The position numbers and the translations under genes were made by a program. A DNA stretch of 64,000 nt, taken from contig JADFUC010001891.1 in assembly GCA_019722365.1 (NCBI GenBank), positions 1-64,000 on the forward strand, given 5' to 3'. The notes under the pieces are model-generated. The model was not told where the DNA came from. It saw only the letters and a list, made by a program, of their open reading frames with translations, and ran no database searches. Source of the DNA: Lithospermum erythrorhizon (lineage: Eukaryota; Streptophyta; Magnoliopsida; Boraginales; Boraginaceae). The first letter of the stretch is position 1, and the number at the start of each line of letters is the position of its first letter. This document shows positions 10,913 through 22,277 of the stretch, piece by piece.

Positions 10913-11595
10913 ATGAGAGGCCTAGGCAAAGGGGCAGTTGTCAGGGAGCACGACCGATAAAGGAGCCAAGTTGATGAACGGCCGATGAGTGTAGCCGTAA
11001 CCCATAGTTTAGAACTCCCCGGAAAGATCGGGGGTATAGCCTTCTTCCAGGGGTTCGTCGATGGTCTCGCCTTAGGAGGATTCTCAAATCAAAACCGATG
11101 GATCGATGGAGTATCGATCCACCCTCTAAGCCTTGAGTGGGTCTCATGGCCCTTTCTGATGGGTTCACTTACGAACCCTAGGGTTAAGGAATCTACACCG
11201 AACAAGTGGACACCGTCGGCCTCGGATGTTTTTGAGGTCTTCGCCTTTTGGGCTTCCTCTTGACCCCTCGATGGGCGTCTTTTCTTTTCGACGGAGGGGT
11301 TTTACGGTTTTTGACAACCTCGGTGTCGGGTTCTATCGAGAACACTAGCGGCAAATCTCTCGGACTTCAGCCACGCACATTATCCTCAAATGCGTCGAGA
11401 ATCGGGAAAATACCGAGATTTGCTTAGGCAGGTAATATACATGAGGATTAAAGAGTGCGGTAAAGGAATTAAATCATTAAAAGGTATTCTACCCAAGGGA
11501 AACCCTGAAATCTATGAGCAGTACCTTCTCGAGGATTACAGCCGATGATACTTCATAGGTGGGATTGGGCGTCTTTGAGTGTTCTTGTTTGTCAT

Positions 11596-12400
11596 TTTTT
11601 CTTCTTCTTCGAAGAGGTTCGGAGAGTACAGAGGGAGAGAAGGTTGATCTTGTTATGAGAAATTGAAATTTGCTATATCGATTCGGTAAAGTAGCGAAGT
11701 ATAAAAAGTCGGCAGAATGTACACGCTTTTAAAAAGGGAAGGAGAGGAGAATACGAATGGTAAGAGTTGAGGGCAAAATGAGGTATTAAATACTGCTCAT
11801 CGGTTTAATACCGAATATTCTTACCATTTCAAAAAAGGAAAAATGGCGTAATAAATTCGGTCGTTAAAGGGCGATTGATATAAATGAGAATCACTGTGGT
11901 AAATGCTCTTTACAGCGGCCAAATGCGATAATTACTCGCTTCTGGCCACTCTCCATAGGTGACCCGACACGTGTCCCCACCAAAAGCGCTCTTATCTTAA
12001 CTGCAATATCCTGAGGGTTGGAAAGGTAATGTCATATTAAACTGCGATTTATCATTAGTCGACTCCTCGCACAAATTCTAATTTTATCGTCGAATTATTT
12101 GCGATGAAACGTCATTAGATCTAAATAGGAGGTCCTCGACATCATCAGAATTAAATACGCCACCTTGACATCAAGCCCATCCGAGTCTTTGACATCCTCG
12201 GCTAGGTCGGAATTATGGATTCAAAATTGGTTAGTAAGCCAGGAGTAAGCACCAGATCAGGCGCGTGTGAGTCGAGACTTTGTCGGACCCTCAACTCAGC
12301 TCATCTGAACACAAAACCAGATAAATGCCTTGCATAGTGATCCTGCTTGTGCGAGAAGATTAGGCCCTCGACGGCTCGGCTGGATTGAGATGTGAAAATC
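11596..12400 (+). other. Region beyond antisense ORF start, probable 3' LTR part of Tat copy A
   Basis: A purine-rich tract at about 11619-11644 (GAGAGTACAGAGGGAGAGAA) could be the polypurine tract that precedes the 3' LTR, and a TATA-like GTATAAAAAG lies near 11700. No TG...CA pair or target duplication could be fixed, so the LTR is an inference from position. No coding content is seen. Confidence 0.35.
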
Positions 12401-14285
12401 TTAGATGGCTAAATCATGGAAATGTGGGGCGCGACAAAATGCAGCATCAGGTACAATAAGTAGTAACGTCACTAGTGGTTGGAACATTAGGAGTATTACA
12501 ATCACCTGTGGTTCCAGAAGAGAGATCACCAGTAGTAGGTGGTTGAGACATTATGTAGAAATGATAATAGAATGCGGAAGCTATGTGGTTGGAATTAAAC
12601 CAAAGCCGAATATATCATGACTTTTTTTGTGAAAGATGGTTCTCATGTTATGAGACCTTCTATTTATAATACATTCAATCCATGAGTTTCTCACGATTAT
12701 AATTTTGAATTTAAACATTTGAACTCTAACAACTAATGTTTATCTATACAGCTATAGCAATATACATTTCTAAAATAAGTGTAACAATTTTACTGATTCT
12801 ATCTACTTGATTTACACAATCTATCGAATACTTTATAGGCTTGATTATAGGTAGTCACGTGATTAGCATGGACTTGTATCTGGAGTACGTTTACACACTG
12901 TGTCCAAGTGCCTTACGAGAAATATGATGACCAGGTTGATGCGTATGATGACAATGATAAGGCGTAATAATGTGATCAGTGTTTGTTTCAGCCTCCACGT
13001 CGCTGAAATAGATGTAGTCATAGCTACAAGATGGCTAAATTGGTGGCGTAAATTGATTGTGATCACAGGTCGTGAGTTTGATCCTTTCTCATGACTTTTC
13101 TTGGTGAATGCAATACATGTGAGACATGCTTGGACCGAGAGTCAATCAATTCCGATTGTGCGGTATAAATTTTTTTTGAAAGCGACTTCATGTTGACCGA
13201 TTTTTTTAAATTTAGGCCAAAATATACCGGCGTTAACTTTCATTTAATTAAATGCTTGTCAGCCAAAAGCGAGTTTATCCTTTCTTTCTACAGTCTACAA
13301 CTAAGGTTGTTATCAAGTCGAGTCAGTGAAATTTTTTCTCAACTTTTGTGTTGTTATCATATGGACTATCAATTTATAATATAAATTTGGCAAATGAAAA
13401 TACTCTAAATTATCAATAGAGTTGTAGAAAACATTGGCAAAGTTTGAAAATAGAAATTCTGAGCCGCAAAATGAAACTATTATCTTGTGCCTTTTGTTCA
13501 GGAGGATTGTAGAGCTATTTTTTATATTTGAAAATAAGCGTTGAATTTTATTAATAATAAAAAGTAGAGACATGCAAAGTATTCTAAATATATAAAATCT
13601 CAAAAAAATCTAAACAAAAGGGATCTTCAAAGAGAATAAAACAATTCAATCCAAGTCGTTAGTGTTTATTGTAAGGTATTTAATTCGAAACTTGTGGTGA
13701 AGCAGCTAAGCCATTCATAAAGATTAGCTAGTCAACCCAAGTGGCTTGGTTCACATTAGTCAAATGAGAAAAGAAGAATAGAAATGTGAGAAAATATTAG
13801 CTGATGCTCAACCAATTTGAAGTATTAGCCAATGAGACGAAAATAAGATTAGAAAAGCCATGGAGAAGATTGAAATTTTTTATCTGATGGGTATCTGTGA
13901 GAAACTACTTTCAGTATGGTTCTTGGCGTAGTTTGTAGTATTAATGTCGATAAAGTCTCTTACGTCTGTATTCGGCCAGAGGTAATCCGGTCTCCCATTA
14001 CAAAAACGTAGATGTAGTCGTAGCAACCATGTAGGTACAATGTCTCGTCTTTGTGGCTCTCTACTAGTAGTACATTTGATCTAAAATTTGCTGACTATCT
14101 CATGGTATACTTAATTGGTGATATATATAGCAATCAATTCGGAATCTGCTAGAGTGAGGTTACAGATGATTTCTTTGTGAAATCTGAAATTCACTTCGAC
14201 TCTCGTTGTTCACCAGGTTGAATGGTTCCATTAGATAGGTGTTCATAACTCGATAGGCTTTTCCATTATTGGTAAATATTTTCAG
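12401..14285. other. AT-rich spacer, no gene supported
   Basis: No frame resembles a known protein. A 34-codon minus frame starting at 12556 (MSQPPTTGDLSSGTTGDC) is rich in Thr, Ser and Pro but too short to judge. Frames of 60-96 codons at 12863-13603 look like chance openings in AT-rich DNA. Confidence 0.5.
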
Positions 14286-14289
14286 TTGC

Positions 14290-14555
14290 CAGGATACGCA
14301 TAAGTGTTTGTAGTCCAACAGTTGGATGGTAGCCTTCCACAACAATAATTCCAGGTTCGACTCCCGGCAGACGCAGTTTTATAAATTTATTTTTTATTTA
14401 TACCCTTCGCTACTTAAAATAAGAGTTAAGTTCATTCCCCGACACTCTAAATTATTAGCTAATGCAGACGCAGTTTTTATAGATTTATTTTTTATTTATA
14501 CCCCATGCTACTTAAAATGAGTTAAGTTCTGACACTTTCGTTATTAGCTAATGGT
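14290..14555 (+). mobile_element. Possible tRNA-derived SINE with duplicated tail
   Basis: The segment near 14310-14367 resembles RNA polymerase III boxes: CAGTTGGATGGTAG as a box A-like stretch and GGTTCGACTCCCGG (14354-14367) as a good box B, about 25 bp apart. It is followed by two copies of an about 97-bp unit (from 14367 and from 14464), each starting GCAGACGCAG and containing TTTATTTTTTATTTATACCC and TATTAGCTAATG. A tRNA-like head plus AT-rich tail fits a SINE, but no poly(A) end or flanking duplication was found. A decayed tRNA gene is the alternative. Confidence 0.4.
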
Positions 14556-14694
14556 CAATTTGATCCTTATTCGTTTAGATAGATTTGAAGTGAAGTATTG
14601 TTAATGATCAATTTGGAAACTCTGTTTATTTTCAATGATATCATTATGTCCTTGACATGGAAAATGAAAATAAACGGGTCTAGATAAGAAAATA

Positions 14695-14940
14695 CTCTCT
14701 TCGGATAAAATTAGTTGTCATTATTCTACCTTTGAAAATTTCGATTTTTTTACTTGTCATTTGAATATAGAAAATTATACATTTACATTATTAATTTACT
14801 TTTTGACTACGTTTTCTTATTAAATTATCGGTGTCGATAATATAATTTAAATTGGTAATAAATTTTATATTTTGATATGATCTTTTGATTATTTTTTTCG
14901 TTTTCTTAATTTATGTGTATAACTATAGAATGAGAGAGTG
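14695..14940. mobile_element. Possible Stowaway-like MITE upstream of the twin-CX9C gene
   Basis: The left end TA|CTCTCTTCGGATAAAATTAG matches the usual plant Stowaway-like end (CTCCCTCCG type). The right end GAATGAGAGAGTG is only a weak inverted partner. The interior is very AT-rich and non-coding. It lies about 125 bp upstream of the ATG at 15066. Confidence 0.35.
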
Positions 14941-15065
14941 AAAAAATTCAGGGGAATAGTTTGAAGATAGGACATTTTTGACATTTTCTTCCTTTCACTA
15001 TTTGATTTAAATCAAAACCCCTGAGAAGTGAAAACCTTTACAACATTCTTGAAGCAGAAGAAAAC

Positions 15066-17959
15066 ATGAGTTCTACGCAAAATGATGAAGCCATATGTGG
15101 TGAAGAGGCTCTAGATCTACTAAACTGCGTAACTGAATCACCTTACAACGAAGAAAAATGTTCCCGTCTTCTTCGATCTTTGCGCCAATGCGTCCTTAAT
15201 AAGGTCATTTTTCTATTCAATTTAATAGCTTTCGATACGACCAATGACTTTTACACTCCAACGAGTAATAATGGCACTCCACTAGGATAAAAATTGTTGA
15301 AAAAGAACAAGTAGGTCGAAATCAAATAGAGATTGTAAAATCATTCTTCTAAATATGCATATGTTTTGGTACTTTTTGATTATTGATTTGTTTTTGCAGT
15401 TAAAGTGATTTAACAGTTTTTTGTCTGATAATTTTTAGCTGAAAAATTAAAAAATTATAGTTTTGGTTCGAATTATTTGAATATATTCATGAACCCTGGG
15501 AAAGTTGTTTGTCAATTTTGTGGTAACTGCTTCAAATTAATGATATTTCTGTATAGGAAATCGATATGTTCTTATATCTATTGTGAAGTACTCCTACCAT
15601 TCCTAAAAGATCATGCAAACAACCTTTGATATCTTAATTGATTCGCACAACTTTGATTTGAATCAAAATTATAACGCTAATTAAGCACTTTGCCCATGCA
15701 TTAGTTGAACTATCGATTTGTTTAATGCTGATCTAATCTGTTGCTCGATTCGAGATCATGGACCTAATTTATTATCGTTTGAACATGCATTATAGTATTT
15801 ATCGTTTAGATCTTTGGTCGCATTTTTGATAAAAATAGATTTTTGGTACAAAATAACTCTTTTGTCTGACCTTCAGAAACTAAAGTATATGGAACACATT
15901 TTTACGCTAATTAAAATAGAATCACATTTTTGATATATGCTTGTCCAATACTCTGCTTCTCCCTCCGCTTTTCCCCGTTTCACCAACTATCACTTATTTA
16001 TTTGATCACGTCCCTTCTTGGCTCACATGAACTTTGTGAGCCAATGATTTTTACTGCAGCGTAGTACTTCACTTATGACCCGCTTCCCTAAACTTTGCCC
16101 CAAACAATTAAATAGATAATGGGTATCACTCATGTTGGATCGTGAATTAGGAGCCAGGCGCTTGGAAGCAAGCGTGGATTCGGGAGAAGTATAAGCGTAC
16201 CCGATAGTATAAGGCCCAAAATACAAATTAGCCAAATTATAAACTATATAATAGTAAGTAGGATGAAAATACATATTTTAATATATTTTCACAATATATT
16301 AACAAACATTTGAGTTCTATGTTTAAAAAGTTAACATATCAAAACATTATATACAATATAGTAAAGTAGATAGTGGTATCACTCCATGTTGGATCAATTT
16401 GAAAATGAGCTTTATGTTATAATAGGAAGTAATAATCCGATTCCGCAGTATTTACAGCAGGAGGAGCCACTCTACAGGAATTGGGGCATGTAATTTTTAG
16501 TGTTAGAAAATCGAAATTCGAAATGGTAAACTAGGAAGAGATTCAACCTAATCGATCCGATGCAATAGATAATGTTATTGAGAAAAACAGTTAGATTATC
16601 TTTTCCTGTTGCCAATAGGGCGTAGATCCTGATATAGGGCTGGTTCTAGTGAACTTTTCTATTGATCTATTGAGTATATGAATTTTAACTACATTGCTTC
16701 CTTAGACAATGGACATTGGAGCTTACTGGTTAAATGGTGTATGGAGATAAGATTTTTGAAAATGGGCTGAAAAAGGATTGAAGTTTATATAGTGAATAGT
16801 GATTGGACACTATGTTTTAAAAAGTCCTGACAATATTTAAGTGATGTTGAATAGATATTGGAAGTTTACCTAGTGAATCTTGACTTAATGACATTGGTTA
16901 TAGTTCATAGTTCATTAGAGCAGCTTATTTATTGGGTGGCCGTGATGAAATACAAAGGCCCATCTCGTTTCAAATGAAGCGCATTCGAAGTGAAAAATAA
17001 TTTGTTTTGCATGAAAGTATGTGTGGTGAACCACGATAAATGGGAAGAGTGACAAAATTTAAAAAATTATATAGGTGGTAGGCAACCTTGAATTAAAAAA
17101 ATCTTGGGCCAAAAATAACTACAACAGTGAAGACAATTGGTGCTAAGAAGACTTGAACCCACACACATTTGATTTTTCCATCATTGTCTTTATCAATTAC
17201 ACTAGAACTTTACTTGCAATTTGCTTGATATATAAAATATTAAGGGCCCCTCTAAATTTGGGATTCTGTTCGAAAAAACTCTTCGCACTACCTCATAGAC
17301 GCCCTTGAGAAGCCATACCAGGTTCATATTACATGAAAACAGTCTTTGCATACCTTTTAGAGTGTTCGTCAAACACCTCTAAACTGATGTGGAACTTTTT
17401 AAGACATGTGAAATGGATTATCAGTGAATAGATACTGGGCAGTATGTTTTAAAGTCCAGCAATGTTGTCATTGACTTATATGATGAGATGTGAATAGATA
17501 TTGGAGGTTACTTAGTGAATAGCATATGCGCATTGGTTATAAGTTCATGCTTAATGCACTGGAGCAGGTATTTAGGGGGTGAGTGTGTTGGGGCACTGGT
17601 TGTATGTTTCTAAATGTTGATGGTGACATACCAGGTTCATATTACATGAAAACAGTCTTCGCATAGCCAAAGAATTGTAGGAAGTAATCAGTAATTTGGA
17701 AGCAGAAAACACAATGTTCTGGAAAATTAGGTATCTTCTAAAAGTTTGAGACAGATTAGTTTACAATAAATTTTGTCGAACTTTTAGTTTATCATTTTGT
17801 GTACTCAACATCATCTTCTAACTTTTAGATCCAAAATAGGTTTTGTGATTGTACTACATTTGTGTTTTGCAGGAAAGTAAGAGTTTCTCTCATTGGCAGA
17901 AGAAAGCCACGGTAAATCACGAGGTAGCTAAATTTGTAGCATTTGCAAAATATGATTGA
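15066..17959 (+). CDS. Small twin-CX9C (CHCH) protein, two exons
   Basis: Exon 1 is 15066-15203 (46 codons) and exon 2 is 17873-17959 (28 codons plus TGA). They join in phase 0 across a GT-AG intron of 2670 bp (donor AAG|GTCATT, acceptor TTTTGCAG|GAA). The 74-residue product has Cys at 11, 21, 32 and 42, that is CX9C-X10-CX9C, the twin-CX9C signature. Such proteins fold as a disulfide-linked helical hairpin and usually enter the mitochondrial intermembrane space by the Mia40/Erv1 relay; many help assemble respiratory complexes. No signal peptide or membrane segment is seen. The C-terminus is basic (HWQKKATVNHEVAKF). The family member (COX19-, COX23-, PET191- or CMC-like) cannot be chosen. Without splicing, the frame would run into the intron and stop at 15290. 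Confidence 0.75.
15204..17872 (+). other. Intron of the twin-CX9C gene with internal duplication
   Basis: The 2.67-kb intron has no coding content. Blocks at about 16786-16930 and 17424-17590 are imperfect copies (GAATAGATATTGGA, TTACTTAGTGAAT, ATTGGTTATA, GGAGCAG). A further about 36-bp block (ACCAGGTTCATATTACATG, CAGTCTTTGCATA) occurs at 17310 and 17629. This points to an old local duplication or two copies of an unidentified repeat. Confidence 0.55.
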
Positions 17960-19230
17960 AAGAGAATTACTGTCAATGGCTTTAGTTCCATTGTCATATT
18001 TTGGTGGCGTTGTAACTTGTAATTTTCTCTTTTAAATGACTCAATATCATTTGCCAAATTTCGTCACTTAGTGGAATTTCCCAATTAGATTTTTTACTGG
18101 AAAAAATTAAAGAGTTTCAAATGTCACATTGTGGTATAAGTCCTTGCAGATCATGTTATTTGCAGTTCTCATTACTTGATTACTGTATCCTACATCATAT
18201 ATTTCTACATGTTCTGCTTCGTAATGAACATTTCTACTATGCTTCTCTTTCTTTGCTTCTTCGGTTTCTTCATTTTCATCTATCATAATATGTATCTATA
18301 AATGGGACATCGTTTCATTTAACTTTGTTTATTTATCTGGATTTAAAAAATTCACAGAAATTAACGAGAGCAGAAGCAAAATAGGCTTAAATATTCGTCT
18401 GGCCTCTAAATTATAGGTTATTTTTTAAATAAGGGATTAAACTGTTGAACCGTTCAAAATGTCTAACAAACTAAAAAAATACTTCAAGTTGCCCCTTGTT
18501 ACATTTGCAATTAAAATGGATGGACATACTATTTAACACAAGGGTAAAATTGAAATCCATAAAATTGACAATAAAATGTACACATTGGCCTATTTCTAAA
18601 CTAAAACATTAATTTTACAAAAATGTACTTTCTTTAAAATATATTGGCCTGTTATCCACTACCAAGCACCACCCAACCCAGCCAAAAAATACACAGAATC
18701 CACTAAAAAGGTATACATAATAGAATAACATGTGATGTGATTGTGATTTTTATATTTAACTTTTTCCCGACAAATAACATATCATGTAACATTAGTTGAA
18801 CAATACTGATATACAAACTAGAAGGCAGAGGTAACAAAGGTATACAAAAGCTATTTGCAAATGAAAGTTGCACCAAGAGCACTACCACTACAAGTTTTTA
18901 TCTATATGTTCAATTGTTTTTTTATCAAATAAAAGTTTAGGATGGGAAATGTTTATTGGTTCTAATTAACATCTAAATCACTTAACATTAACTATCACGT
19001 GCAATGCATGCGATTCGTATTAGTTATTTAGAGAAAAACTCAACTAAGCACAGACTCCAGCCTTTACTTTCTGGTAAACTGATTTCTATTAGTTAAAATA
19101 AATGTATTTACTAAAAACATTAAATTGAAAAAAAAAAACTGATTCCTAAATTTTTTTCAGGAAAACAGAGCCACAAATGGGATTTATTATTTCATTCCTG
19201 GAACACTTGATACTTGTAGTTGTCATGTGT
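17960..19230. other. Intergenic spacer between the two host genes
   Basis: AT-rich sequence that probably includes the 3' UTR of the upstream gene and, from the right, the 3' end of the minus-strand receptor-like gene. No further frame is supported. Confidence 0.5.
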
Positions 19231-19273
19231 ATTCCTGGAACCAGGTCTGCCTCACACTAGACCAGTTGCGTCG

Positions 19274-21812
19274 ATGATTGACTCTTGTGGTGAATTCTTT
19301 GAAAAATCCCATGATGAACGCAACGCAAAGCGTGACACAAAAGAATCAATAGAGAATCCAATCATAAATTTCAGAGCTTACTAGTTCTTGGTCATCATCC
19401 TCCTCAAATTGTAGTGGTGGTGGCGCTCCTTCATTCCTAATGTTGCATGGTTTTTGGATTTGCGCACCGCACAAACCACTATTGTTCGCGTAGAAAATTG
19501 GATCGTTTATCCTATCCATCTGCGCACTTTCTGGAATTGGACCAGTGAGTTGGTTGTTGCTCACGTCTAACCAGTTAAGAACAGAAAGCCTGGGAGAACC
19601 TGTTATGTGAAAAATCTAATATCTCCAAAGTTTTCAGGTCACCTAATGAGCTTGGAATTTGACCTGAGATTGAATTGAATGAAAGATTAAGTAACTTCAG
19701 GCCCTTCAGATGACCTAGTGAAGGGGGCAGCTGACCTGATAATTGGTTGTTGGATAGGTCTAATATCGAGTACAAGTCTATCTGTCTATTAGATAAGGTT
19801 TGCTTTGATTTCTTCCAGTTAACTAAGACGTCCTGACACTCACAATCTATATTGACATCTAAGAAATCGATAGTCAGGCCAATGACACTGCCTTGTCGTT
19901 GTAAATTATCTACTGTTGAGGTCATGCCACTAAGACTCCCAAGGCTTGAAGAAACTACGCCTTTCAGGTGGTTATTTGAGAGATCTAGAATCCGTAGATT
20001 TGGAATGGTGGACAGCTGTTCAGGTATCGAGCCTTCGAGTTTGTTGTTTCTCAAGTTGAGGACTTGAAGGAGAGATAGGTTAGAAATTGAGGCTGGAATT
20101 TCACCTGCAACAATGAAGGGAGGATTTGGTGACAAGGACCACATCATAATGATAAAGAATTATAACACGAACATTGTTTTGCATTTAGCTTATATACTAG
20201 TAGTAAATTTTCATAGAAGGTTGCAGAATTTATGGGACGGGACAATCTTGATTAGCCCGTCCCCTTTCCTTTGTAGCTACTCACCTGTAAGATTGTTGTC
20301 ATGGAGATCAAGTTGTTGAAGTTGAAGCAATTTGGTTGCCAAGTTTATTGGCAATCTGCCTTGGAAATTATTCTGACCCAATGACAGAACTCTGGTAGTT
20401 GGCGGAAATGAAAATATTGGTAGCTCTCCGGAGAAATTATTTAAGGATATATCAATCCATTGAAGAGATGGGCAAAAAACTGGAAACTTATCATTACCCC
20501 CAGCGAGGTTGTTATCAGACAAATCTAGCAGTTGTAGTTGATCAAGTCTGGAAAATGATTTTGGTAGTGACCCTGAGAACTTATTACCGGAAAGTAGTAA
20601 TATTGATATGTTTCTTGCTTCACCGATGCTTGCAGGCAACTCGCCATGGAAGTTATTCTTCGACAGGTCTAGTAAATATAAACCTTCCTGGAATAGTAGA
20701 TCAGCATCCTTGAGAGAACCAGTTAGACGGTTATTGGCTAAAATCAAATTCCCAACACCTAACTGAGCTAACCAGGGTGGCAGTACTCCCTCCAGATGAT
20801 TGTCGCTCAAGTCCAAACGTGTGAGCCCTGTTTGATTCGAGAGCCAATTCGGAAATGGACCTGATAGGTTACAAGATGCCAGAGACAAGACCATTAGGCT
20901 ACTCGTCGGGGAAAAAGCCTCATCACTGTTATTCCAGGAAAGCTTGTTCCCTCCCAGCAGCAGGTATCTCATCTCTGGCAAATGAAACAACCCTGTTGGT
21001 ATGTCACCATAGAGATCATTGTTACGAAGCTGAAGAGTAGTCAAACTCTCCATCTTCTGCCACAATGAGGGTAATTTTCCCCTGAGATTGTTATCGTTTA
21101 AGATAATTCCAATCATATTTGTCAGATTCCCTATTTCACTTGGAATCTCACCATGTAATGAATTCTTTTGCAGGTTGAGGAATTCCAACCTTTTCAGGTT
21201 GAAAATGGATCTTGGAACCTCACCTGCAAGACTGTTTTCGCTAAGCGACAAACTCTGAAGTTGAGTGAGATTCCCTATTTCCTCAGGAATTTTTCCCTGG
21301 AGAAGATTTTCTGACATGGAAAGATGTTGAAGGTTCTTCAAATTAGAGAATATTTCTCCTGGAATGAAACCTTCAAACTTGTTTTTGCCGAGTTCTAGTG
21401 TAGTAAGTCTGCTTAGATTTGCAAATCCAGGCCCTGATATTTTCCCCCGGATTCCACATCCGGAAAAATCAAGAACTATGAGAGAAGTTACACGAAAAAG
21501 CGGATTGAGGGCTTCAGCATTGATGACTATTTGAGCCTGGGAAGTACCATCAATGAGAGCCGAGCCGAGAATGAGCTCAGTCACGGCTCCGCGGGCGCTA
21601 CATGTGACACCTTCCCATTTGCAGCAACTAATGCTAGAGTTCCAGAATTGGTCCTTGTAGTTGTTTCTTTGGGATGTTTCAGAATGGTTGTACAATAAAG
21701 ATTGAAATTCAACGAGAGCTTCTAATTGATAATGAGGGCAAGAAATGCTGGGAGTATAAAAGAGATTCAGTACACAAAATAGAGCCCAAATTGTGAGGCT
21801 TAATTTTACCAT
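19274..21812 (-). pseudogene. RLP46-like leucine-rich-repeat receptor-like protein, C-terminus disrupted
   Basis: Exon 1 (21812-20285) encodes a signal peptide (MVKLSLTIWALFCVLNLFY), the N-terminal cap SCCKWEGVTC and about 17 plant-type LRRs (LxxLxLxxNxLxGxIP). A 180-bp GT-AG intron follows. Exon 2 (from 20104) gives more LRRs, the island CECQDVLVNWKKSKQ and LDLSNNQLSGQLPPSLGHL. This layout and the QMDRINDPIFYANNSGLCG cap fit RLP46-type receptor-like proteins, which sit in the plasma membrane and sense extracellular signals, often with SOBIR1/BAK1-type partners. A short deletion near 19575-19605 shifts the frame (stop at 19575, 685 residues). The C-cap and acidic EEDDDQE continue in the next frame, then a TGA at 19346-19348 falls where the membrane helix begins (FFCVTLCVAFIMGFF after it). 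As read, no membrane-anchored receptor is made. Confidence 0.85.
20105..20284 (-). other. Intron of the RLP46-like gene
   Basis: Minus-strand donor CTTACAG|GTGAGTAG and acceptor TTGTTGCAG|GTGAAATT join to restore the LRR phrase NNLTG-EIPASI without loss. The reading frame on both sides is open through many LRRs, so the splice is well supported. Confidence 0.85.
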
Positions 21813-21886
21813 CGCGAGTATGGAGACACATACAAAAAGGTGGGTATTCTTTAAAGTAATATTTCAACAAATTAAGAAGATGGTGA

Positions 21887-21894
21887 CTATATAG
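21887..21894 (-). promoter_or_regulatory. TATA-like box of the RLP46-like gene
   Basis: The palindromic CTATATAG lies about 75 bp upstream of the ATG at 21812, in a good position for a plant core promoter. Its spacing to the start of transcription is unknown. Confidence 0.45.
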
Positions 21895-21921
21895 ATAGTG
21901 GTGCAACTGTTGAAGTTGATA

Positions 21922-22277
21922 CTTCCTCCATTTTATTTGAATGTGTTGACTTGGTGTGAATGAATATTATATCATTTCTTTAAATTTTAAGAACACTGTT
22001 AAATAGAACTCATAAGATTACACAAATATTTCCTACGTTCCAATTTAATTTGGAAGTTTTATTCAAAGAAAATCAACAAATTTTTGTGCAAGAATTCATT
22101 TCTTTAACTTTCTATTTATATAAAAATTAATAAATTTAGATAATAAAAGCTATAGACTTATATAATACCATGGTCCATGTTGATAAAAAAATATTTAAAT
22201 GAGATTAATTTATGTTCAAAATAGTATTTTTAATTACTAGGTCATCAAATCATAAAAATTGATTGGAATGGAGGTAG
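21922..22277. mobile_element. Stowaway-like MITE next to the RLP46-like promoter
   Basis: About 356 bp bounded by inverted ends CTTCCTCCATTTTATTTGAA and, reverse-complemented from the right, CTACCTCCATTCCAATCAAT, with TA on both outer sides (21920-21921 and 22278-22279). The CTnCCTCCATT ends plus TA duplication are the Stowaway pattern. The interior is AT-rich and non-coding. The inner end lies about 25 bp from the TATA-like box. Confidence 0.6.

Larger units (their letters stand above)
8300..11595 (-). pseudogene. Antisense ORF (aORF) of Tat copy A, degraded
   Basis: On the strand opposite to pol, an ATG at 11595 begins MTNKNTQRRPIPP, matching the start of the plus-strand ORF in copy B at 58619 (MAKKNSSQRNQPLSP). 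Further fragments are found at 10585-10929, 9343-9699 (ICPLSIKG, with a probable intron, then GKMRYH), 9045-9130 (LLEDFKAVSVYNQSPKG) and 8640-8780. Copy B has the counterparts FPLSIEG and SAVEDFKGSSEYVELLKG in the same order. Extra antisense ORFs after pol are known in Tat elements; their function is unknown. This copy is broken by stops, a 320-bp tandem duplication and two Cassandra LTRs. Confidence 0.6.
1..12400 (+). mobile_element. Ty3/gypsy retrotransposon, Tat lineage, copy A (5' end outside window)
   Basis: Reading left to right on the plus strand are gag, protease, RT, RNase H, a second RNase H-like segment, integrase, a tandem-repeat 3' region and a long ORF on the opposite strand. 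Two RNase H regions and an antisense ORF after pol are known traits of the Tat lineage (Ogre/Retand-like). All frames carry stops and shifts, so the copy is dead. It is interrupted by a gypsy solo LTR (1703-4404) and two Cassandra LTRs (8366-8630, 8781-9024). Its 5' LTR is outside the window. The right edge is not resolved; the 3' LTR probably begins after the antisense ORF start near 11.6 kb, so the end given is approximate. Confidence 0.75.

Noticed and set aside
13313..13603. 96-codon minus frame in AT-rich DNA
   Set aside because: Ile/Phe/Leu/Asn-rich composition is expected from AT-rich random sequence; no motif, no splice context.
16023..16274. 83-codon minus frame
   Set aside because: Lies inside the intron of the twin-CX9C gene and shows no recognisable domain.
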